8,456 nucleotides of DNA, taken from the NCBI GenBank assembly GCA_016190465.1, contig JACPQP010000190.1, positions 1 to 8,456 of the forward strand. Reading direction: 5' to 3'. The position numbers were made by a program, and so were the translations under genes. Below, piece by piece: positions 1 to 4,864 of the stretch. The DNA is from Chloroflexota bacterium (GTDB lineage Bacteria; Chloroflexota; UBA6077; FW602-bin22; JACPQP01). Every line of letters starts with the position of its first letter. Position 1 is the first letter of the stretch. The notes beneath the pieces were generated by a model. It worked only from the letters and a program-made list of their open reading frames with translations, did not search any database and had not been told where the DNA came from.

Positions 1-25
1 CCCGACCCCCGACCCCCAACCCCCT
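1..25 (-). repeat. C-rich/G-rich short tandem tract, potential G-quadruplex on the minus strand
   Basis: The first 25 bases are runs of three to five C separated by GA or AA dinucleotides. The complementary strand therefore has four G-runs (GGGGG, GGGGG, GGGGG, GGG) with two-base linkers, which satisfies the usual G-quadruplex pattern. The tract ends about 16 bases before the GTG start of the first gene and just upstream of its ribosome binding site. It may continue to the left beyond the window. A regulatory effect is inference; a low-complexity intergenic repeat is equally possible. Confidence 0.5.
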
Positions 26-41
26 CTGTTGAGGAGACAGC

Positions 42-1142
42 GTGGGAGACTTGAGTCGGCTGCTCCGGCAGCCGGTGAAGCCGGACTACGAAGGGCTGAA
101 GGCCAACCTGCTGCGTCAGGGGACGCCCCACCGTGTGCACAACCTGGAGCTCTTCGCCGATCCCGAGATCTCGGACGCGGTGTGTCGGGTCTTCGGGGTC
201 GACGCAGACCTCGATCCCGAAGACCCGCACTACGCGCTGCGGCGGCAGGTCGCCGTGCAACGCTTCCTCGGCTATGACGCCGTCGTCTGCGCCGTCCAGT
301 GGTCCGGATTCACCTGGAATCGCCTGCCCGCCGAGGATTCGACCCAGATCGCCGGTCAGTCCCGGGGCACCCGGCGGTGGATGAGCGAGCGCGATGGCCC
401 GGTCCAGTCGTGGGCCGATTTCGAGGCGTATCCCTGGCCGAAGCCCGAAGAGATCCGAACCGACAACCTGGAGTGGCTCGCCCGGAACCTGCCGGACGAC
501 ATGGGCATCTACTCTCTGGCCGGATCCCACACGGTCTTCGAGTGGGTCACGCGGATGTTCGGCTACGAGCGGTTGTGCTACGCTCTCTACGACCAGCCCG
601 ATCTGGTGGACGCGGTGTTCGAGCGAGCAGGTGCGCTCCAGACTGCGGTCACCCGGGTGATGCTCCAGATACCGCGGCTGGACATCCTGTTCGGGGCGGA
701 CGACATGGGCCACAAGACCCAGACGATGATCAACCCGCGGGTGCTGATCGAGAAGGCGCTTCCCTGGCACAAAAAGTGGGCCGCGATGGCCCACGAGCAG
801 GGGAAGATCTACCTCCTTCACTCCTGTGGCAACCTCAAGGACATCATGGAGCCCCTCATCGAAGACGTCCGGATCGACGGGAAGCAGTCGTTTGAGGACG
901 TGATTCTGCCCGTAACCGAGGCCAAACAGTTGTACGGAGACCGGATCGCCGTGATCGGGGGGATCGACGTGGACCTGCTCTGCCGAGGCAGCGAAGAGGA
1001 GATCCGGGGCCGGGTGCGCGAGGTGCTGGACGTGTGCCAGCCGGGTGGTGGCTACTGCCTGGGCACCGGCAACACCGTCGCCAACTACATTCCCCTCGAG
1101 AGCTACCTGATCATGCTCGACGAGGGCCGGCGCTACGTCTGA
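42..1142 (+). CDS. Uroporphyrinogen decarboxylase (UroD/MtaA) superfamily protein, Cys form
   Basis: A 366-residue protein of the UroD/methylcobalamin:thiol methyltransferase superfamily. The start is GTG at 42, chosen because GAGGAG (31-36) lies 5 bases upstream. Features seen are an N-terminal region rich in aromatic and acidic residues, a Gly-Ala-Asp-Asp segment (GADDMGHKTQ) typical of this TIM-barrel fold, H260-S-C262-G near the C-terminal third, then GGID and PGGGYCLGTGN. In characterised MtaA/MtbA-type enzymes a His-X-Cys pair plus a distal Cys binds the zinc that activates a thiol methyl acceptor. Here the first pair is present. The distal position appears to be Asn344, with Cys339 close by, so metal binding is plausible but altered. 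True heme-pathway UroD is less likely: the HxCG motif belongs to the methyltransferase branch and a close paralog follows directly. It is cytosolic, with no signal peptide or membrane segment. It is very likely cotranscribed with the next gene, 11 bases downstream. The substrate cannot be told. Confidence 0.9.
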   Translation: MGDLSRLLRQPVKPDYEGLKANLLRQGTPHRVHNLELFADPEISDAVCRVFGVDADLDPEDPHYALRRQVAVQRFLGYDAVVCAVQWSGFTWNRLPAEDSTQIAGQSRGTRRWMSERDGPVQSWADFEAYPWPKPEEIRTDNLEWLARNLPDDMGIYSLAGSHTVFEWVTRMFGYERLCYALYDQPDLVDAVFERAGALQTAVTRVMLQIPRLDILFGADDMGHKTQTMINPRVLIEKALPWHKKWAAMAHEQGKIYLLHSCGNLKDIMEPLIEDVRIDGKQSFEDVILPVTEAKQLYGDRIAVIGGIDVDLLCRGSEEEIRGRVREVLDVCQPGGGYCLGTGNTVANYIPLESYLIMLDEGRRYV

Positions 1143-1153
1143 GGGAGAGACCA

Positions 1154-2299
1154 GTGGCCAAGACGATGACCAGCCGAGAACGGATCAGGGCCGTCTACCG
1201 GTGGGAAGAACCTGACACGGTTCCGGTGAGCCCGGACATGCTCATCATGTGCCCGGCCAAGCTGACGGGAAAGCCGTTCTGGGAGGTCTACTACTACCAG
1301 GATCCGCCGCTGTGGCGCGCCTACGTCGACATGGTGCGCTACTACGGCATCGACGGCCTGTTCTACTGCTCGCTGGACGCGCCGGCTCGGCCGGAGATCG
1401 CGCGAGAGGTCACGGCGCGGTCCGCGGCCGGCCTGACGGTGAAGTCCACGGCGCACACGACTGCTGGTCCACTCACCTGGTCGACCTACTACCCATCCGA
1501 TTCGCCGGCCGAGCGCATCTACTCCCAGGACGAGGATGTCGAGAGTCTGATCGAGAAGGCGCTGGCGCTGCTGTCCGACCCGTGGCAACGCGGGACGACG
1601 ACCTTTCAGCGGGCCAGGGAGGCGATGGGTGACCTGGGCGCAGTCGGGTCCATCGAGGCAACCGATCCGCTTGGCTGGTGGGCGGCCTTCCGTGGGGTTC
1701 AGCAGACCATCTACGACCTCGCGGACTATCCCGAGAAGCTGGGTGCGGCGTTCGCGGCGTACACGTGCTGGGCGGAGGAGTGCGTGGCCGCCACCTGCGA
1801 GAAGCTCCAGCCGGACGAGGTCCGGGTGGGGGGACCGGTCTCCTCGTTGTCGTGCATCTCGCCGGCCATCTACAACGAGTACAACATCCCGCACATCAAG
1901 CGCGTCACGGCGGTGGCCAGGAGCTACGGCGTACCCACGAACCTTCACTTGTGAGGGAAGTCACGGGAAGTGCTGGACGCACTTGCGGATACGGACCTGA
2001 CGGCCATCGAGTGCCTCGAGGCGCCCCCCGGTGGCAACGTCGATCTGGCCGAACTGAAGGCCAAATGGGGAAGACGATTCGTTCTCAAAGGGAACGTCCG
2101 GACGATCGAGACGCTGCTGGAGGGGACGCCCGAGATGGTCGAGGAGGAGGTGCGACAGTGCATCCGCATCGCCGGACCCGGCGGCGGCTTCATCCTCTCG
2201 ACGGGTGATCAGGTCTCCAGCCTCACGCCGGAGGAGAACATTCGGGCCTACGTAGCAGCCGGTCGCCAGTACGGGCGCTACCCGCTTCGTCTTAAGTAG
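1154..2299 (+). CDS. UroD/MtaA-superfamily protein with in-frame UGA, probable selenoprotein (Sec267)
   Basis: Read through TGA 1952-1954, this is one 381-residue UroD-superfamily protein. GTG at 1154 is preceded by GAGGGAGA (1141-1148) at 5-base spacing; an ATG at 1166 gives the family-typical N-terminus MTSRERIRAVYRWEEPD but sits too far from that site. Before the TGA the protein ends in ...PTNLHL; after it, in the same frame, comes GKSREVLDALADTD and the rest of the barrel (GGNVDLAELKAKWG, VLKGNV, PGGGFILSTGD) to TAG. Aligned with the upstream paralog, H-S-C262-G matches H265-L-[TGA267]-G, so the TGA replaces the putative metal-ligand Cys. The distal ligand position appears to be Asp352. 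A SECIS-like hairpin follows the TGA. Co-translational Sec insertion explains all of this without a frameshift. The alternative is a nonsense mutation or base error (TGC or TGT to TGA), giving a 266-residue truncated product. No sel genes are in the window. Confidence 0.82.
1952..1984 (+). promoter_or_regulatory. Candidate bacterial SECIS element (UGA codon plus hairpin)
   Basis: TGA lies at 1952-1954. After 13 bases, AAGTGC (1968-1973) pairs perfectly with GCACTT (1979-1984) around a five-base loop TGGAC (1974-1978). The apical hairpin is 17 nt, the size of the minimal SelB-binding upper stem-loop described for E. coli fdhF, where the spacer is 11 nt. The loop begins 19 nt after the UGA and has G at its second and third positions, meeting the usual bSECIS rule of a G in the first two loop bases at about 16-37 nt. 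Two further pairs (G1966-C1986, C1964-G1988) are possible across G-G mismatches. The hairpin lies inside coding sequence, as bacterial SECIS elements do. It was found by eye; no folding energy was computed. Confidence 0.7.
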
Positions 2300-2346
2300 G
2301 TCAGGGAAAGTTCACCCCGTGTCCCGGGAAGGTCCAGGAAGGGCCG

Positions 2347-2381
2347 CCGCCCGGCCTGGCGGGGTTTGGGGTGTCCCCAAA
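2347..2381 (+). terminator. Two adjacent GC-rich hairpins after the UroD pair, terminator-like but without a U-tract
   Basis: CCGCC (2347-2351) pairs with GGCGG (2358-2362) around a six-base loop. Directly after it, TTTGGGG (2365-2371) pairs perfectly with CCCCAAA (2375-2381) around TGT. They lie 48-82 bases after the TAG of the second UroD gene, where a terminator is expected. However, the bases that follow (AACTATC) are not a T-run on either strand, so this is not a canonical intrinsic terminator. It may reduce read-through or protect the mRNA 3' end. Confidence 0.35.
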
Positions 2382-2414
2382 ACTATCAAAAACTTTCTGA
2401 TACCTACTTAACTG

Positions 2415-2474
2415 AGTACTGGGTGCTGAGTACTGAATGGGTCCGGGGGCACTCAGTCCTCAGTACCCAGTACT
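2415..2474 (+). repeat. Large inverted repeat (22-bp arms) with AGTACT units, upstream of the GH172 gene
   Basis: Arms 2415-2436 and 2453-2474 are complementary at 20 of 22 positions, with one further G-T wobble and one mismatch, around a 16-base loop (2437-2452). The self-complementary hexamer AGTACT occurs three times (2415, 2429, 2469), and the left arm has an internal 14-base periodicity. The element ends 19 bases before the chosen start codon of the next gene and directly abuts its ribosome binding region. It resembles the short dispersed palindromic repeats found between genes in many environmental bacteria; no family can be named from this window alone. Confidence 0.75.
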
Positions 2475-2493
2475 GGGTGAGGATGTCATCGCG

Positions 2494-3582
2494 ATGAACG
2501 GCTTCGATGGACTCAACATGGGGCTGGGCAACCTTCCACGGTTGTCTCGGGCCAGGACGCGCTCGATCAGCGCGGAGAACCCCGCCGGTGATAAGGGCAA
2601 GGGCGGCATGGCCACCGAAGGGACCGGCGCTCAGTACGCCCGCGACCTGGGGCAGGGCTGGAAGATCTCTCCGTCGATCCACATCGCTCCGCATGGCACA
2701 GTCGTCCTGGCCGACATCGCCGGCCCGGGGGCCATCCAGCACATGTGGATGACCTGCCAGCCCGGCGCCTGGCGGCGGTTGGTGCTGCGGGCCTACTGGG
2801 ACGGCGAGGAGCGCCCGTCGGTCGAGACCCCCTATGGCGACTTCTTCTGCAACGGCTGGTGTCAGCTTTCCAACGTGAACTCGCTGCCGGTGGCCGTCAA
2901 TCCGGCGGGCGGGATGAACTCCTATTGGCCAATGCCGTTCCGCGAGTCAGCCAGGATTACGCTCGAGAGCCTGGCCGATGACCCGATCACGCTGTATTAC
3001 CAGATCGACTACACTCTGACCGAGGTGCCGGAGGACGCGGCCTACTTCCACGCCCAGTGGCGGCGAAACAACCCGCTCCCCTATAAGGCGGTGCACACGA
3101 TTCTCGAGGGCGTGCGGGGACGGGGACATTACATTGGCACCTACATGGCCTGGGGCGTGAACAACAGCGGCTGGTGGGGAGAGGGAGAGATCAAGTTCTA
3201 CCTGGACGGTGACGGGGAGTTCCCGACCATCTGCGGCACCGGGACGGAGGACTACTTTGGCGGCGCCTGGTGCTTTCAGCAGCCCAAAGGCGAGTACGGC
3301 CTGTACTCGACTCCGTTCCTCGGCTTCTCGCAACTGATCAAGCCCGACGGCCTCTTCCAGAGCCAGCAGCGCTTCGGATTGTACCGCTGGCACATCATGG
3401 ACCCGATCCGCTTCGAGGAAGACCTCCGGGTCACAATCCAGGCGCTGGGCTGGCGCCTTGGCTTTGGACGCCGCTACTTGCCGCTGCAAGACGACATCGC
3501 CTCGGTGGCGTTCTGGTATCAGAGCGAGCCACACGCGCCGTACCCCCCACTGCTGGAGCGAGACGGGCTGGAAGTGGTCTAG
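2494..3582 (+). CDS. GH172-family (DUF2961) glycoside hydrolase-like protein
   Basis: A 362-residue protein of the DUF2961 family, now glycoside hydrolase family 172. Known members cleave or rearrange furanosyl linkages, such as difructose anhydride I and D-arabinofuranosides. Recognised features are the N-terminal segment LGNLPRLSRARTRSISAENP followed by a Gly/Lys-rich stretch, a jelly-roll-like middle (IQHMWMTC, YWDGEERPSVETPYGDFF), and the strongly conserved GTGTEDYFGGAWCF. Glu252 in GTGTEDYF and Glu230/Glu232 in WGEGEIKFYLDGD are spaced like the catalytic Glu pair of characterised members. ATG 2494 was chosen because homologs start near this Asn-Gly-Leu segment; a GGTGAGGA site lies 10 bases upstream. 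An in-frame ATG at 2437 would run through the inverted repeat and is disfavoured. There is no signal peptide, so it is probably cytosolic, acting on an imported sugar. It is a complete, intact gene. Substrate specificity cannot be read from sequence. Confidence 0.9.
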   Translation: MNGFDGLNMGLGNLPRLSRARTRSISAENPAGDKGKGGMATEGTGAQYARDLGQGWKISPSIHIAPHGTVVLADIAGPGAIQHMWMTCQPGAWRRLVLRAYWDGEERPSVETPYGDFFCNGWCQLSNVNSLPVAVNPAGGMNSYWPMPFRESARITLESLADDPITLYYQIDYTLTEVPEDAAYFHAQWRRNNPLPYKAVHTILEGVRGRGHYIGTYMAWGVNNSGWWGEGEIKFYLDGDGEFPTICGTGTEDYFGGAWCFQQPKGEYGLYSTPFLGFSQLIKPDGLFQSQQRFGLYRWHIMDPIRFEEDLRVTIQALGWRLGFGRRYLPLQDDIASVAFWYQSEPHAPYPPLLERDGLEVV

Positions 3583-3938
3583 GGTCGGGCCATCGAGCTC
3601 GGCGTCGCCACGGCCTGCTCGGCCTGGGCCCGGTTGTCGCAGAGGGTGAGGACCTGGTCGAGGCGGGTCAATTCGATGATGTGGCGGATGATCGGCGGAG
3701 CGCCGTAGAAGATGGCCGTGCCGCCGCGGCTTCGGGCGCTCTTCAGGAGGCCGATCAGCGCGCCAAGGCCAGTGCTGTCCACGTAGGAGAGCCCGCCAAG
3801 GTCGACGACAAAACGCACGTATCCCTGCTCCAGCGACGCGCGGTACTGCCGTTTCAACTCCTCGGCCGACGACATCGTCAGAGATCCCTCCAGGCGAAGC
3901 TGCTGGCCGGTCGGGCTGTCGGTCACGCCGATCTGCAT
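3579..3938 (-). CDS. STAS-domain anti-sigma factor antagonist (SpoIIAA/RsbV-like)
   Basis: A 119-residue single-domain STAS protein. The diagnostic segment FVVDLGGLSYVDSTGLGALI contains Ser55 in D-S-T-G-L-G, the serine phosphorylated by partner anti-sigma kinases in this family. Unphosphorylated antagonist binds the anti-sigma kinase and releases the sigma factor. ATG at 3938 is preferred over the in-frame GTG at 3947, because GAGGTG (minus strand, 3950-3945) then sits 6 bases upstream and overlaps the GTG. Length matches the family (about 100-120). No RsbW/SpoIIAB-type kinase, PP2C phosphatase or sigma factor is in the window, so the partners lie elsewhere. The gene is convergent with the GH172 gene; the palindrome CTAG at 3579-3582 supplies the TAG stop for both. 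It diverges from the two-component operon, with about 200 bases between. Confidence 0.93.
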   Translation of the reverse strand: MQIGVTDSPTGQQLRLEGSLTMSSAEELKRQYRASLEQGYVRFVVDLGGLSYVDSTGLGALIGLLKSARSRGGTAIFYGAPPIIRHIIELTRLDQVLTLCDNRAQAEQAVATPSSMARP

Positions 3939-4084
3939 CTTCTGCACCTCATCTGTCTTGCCGCGCCACCGTTTTCAGACGACATAGTTTGCGCTTTTTT
4001 CATACGATACCACAGGCCAGCCGATGAGGCAAGAGGTTCACTGGAGGGAGCGCTGATCGAGGCGCGGCAGATTCTCTTCCTTCA

Positions 4085-4093
4085 TGGGATAAT
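4085..4093 (+). promoter_or_regulatory. Possible extended -10 promoter element for the two-component operon
   Basis: TGGGATAAT matches an extended -10 box (TGn followed by a TATAAT-like hexamer with one mismatch). It would put a transcription start roughly 45 bases before the regulator ATG. No convincing -35 box is seen 16-18 bases upstream. It lies in the 206-base divergent spacer between the STAS gene and the response regulator, which also holds an AT-rich patch around 3985-4010 that could serve the minus-strand gene. This is a motif match only. Confidence 0.3.
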
Positions 4094-4144
4094 ACCAGGA
4101 GCAGCCCGCTGTCGGCTGCGCGACGCGACCGCGAGGTGGAAGCG

Positions 4145-4864
4145 ATGGCCGGGAGGAAGATCCTGCTCGTCGACGACGAGGTGAAGATCGTGCGGATCGT
4201 CCGGGCCTATCTCGAGCGGGATGGCTTCCAGGTGTTGACCGCTGCCGATGGGCGGCTGGCGCTGGATCTGGTCCGACGCGAGCGGCCCGACATGGTGGTC
4301 CTCGACTTGATGCTGCCGGAAGTGTCCGGTTGGGACGTCTGCCGGGCGCTACGCCGCGAGCCGATGACTGCCGATGTGCCGATCATCATGCTGACGGCGC
4401 GCGACGATGTAGCGGATCGGATCGTCGGGCTGGAGCTTGGCGCCGACGATTACGTGGTCAAGCCGTTCGACCCAAAGGAGCTGCTCGCCCGGGTCCACGC
4501 GGTGCTGCGCCGGGCCGGCGGCCGGTCGACCGGCCTGGCAAACGGGGTAGTGCAACGCGGCGAGCTGCGGCTCGATATGGATCGCCACGAGGCCTGGCGG
4601 GGCGCCGAGCTCCTCGCGCTCACCCCCACCGAGTTCGAGCTGCTCGCGACCCTGGTCCGGCAGCCTGGCCGGGTCTTTACTCGTTTGCAGCTCCTCGAGG
4701 CGATCCAGGGCCAGGCGTTCGAGGGGTACGAGCGGGCGATCGACAGTCACGTCAAGAATCTCCGCCGCAAGCTGGAGCCGGACCCGCGGCATCCGCGCCA
4801 CGTGCTCACGGTGTTTGGCGTCGGCTACAAGCTGGGGGATAACCATGAGCCTGCTCCGTCGTAG
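4145..4864 (+). CDS. OmpR/PhoB-family two-component response regulator
   Basis: A 239-residue DNA-binding response regulator of standard length. The receiver domain (about residues 4-120) has the acidic pair Asp10-Asp11, phosphoacceptor Asp54 in VVLDLMLPEVSGWD, Thr84 in MLTARDD, and Lys106 in VVKPFD, so all key residues are intact. A winged-helix Trans_reg_C domain follows (about 140-235), with LTPTEFELLATL, the recognition-helix region AIDSHVKNLRRKLEPDP, and the C-terminal hairpin FGVGYKLG. ATG 4145 is chosen because GAGGTGG ends 5 bases upstream; an in-frame GTG at 4136 lies inside that site. The last 20 bases overlap the start of the kinase gene, so translation is probably coupled. It is the cognate partner of the downstream kinase by position. 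Target genes are unknown; the neighbouring exporter is a candidate by context only. Confidence 0.96.
   Translation: MAGRKILLVDDEVKIVRIVRAYLERDGFQVLTAADGRLALDLVRRERPDMVVLDLMLPEVSGWDVCRALRREPMTADVPIIMLTARDDVADRIVGLELGADDYVVKPFDPKELLARVHAVLRRAGGRSTGLANGVVQRGELRLDMDRHEAWRGAELLALTPTEFELLATLVRQPGRVFTRLQLLEAIQGQAFEGYERAIDSHVKNLRRKLEPDPRHPRHVLTVFGVGYKLGDNHEPAPS

Noticed and set aside
1133..1948. 271-codon open frame on the minus strand opposite the second UroD gene
   Set aside because: Arg/Pro-rich composition with no recognisable domain, antisense to a gene with clear family motifs; a usual shadow frame in high-GC DNA.
1952..1954. Frameshift or alternative genetic code (TGA = Trp) as the explanation for the interrupted gene
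   Set aside because: The two halves are in the same frame, so no shift occurred. TGA is a true stop for other genes here, and Trp would not fit a Cys column.
1970..2299. Independent short gene starting at GTG 1970
   Set aside because: It encodes only the C-terminal part of a UroD barrel, in the same frame as the preceding ORF, with no separate domain; better explained as the part of the selenoprotein after the UGA.
2365..2381. Canonical rho-independent terminator
   Set aside because: The hairpin is perfect but no T-run follows on either strand, so it is listed only as terminator-like.
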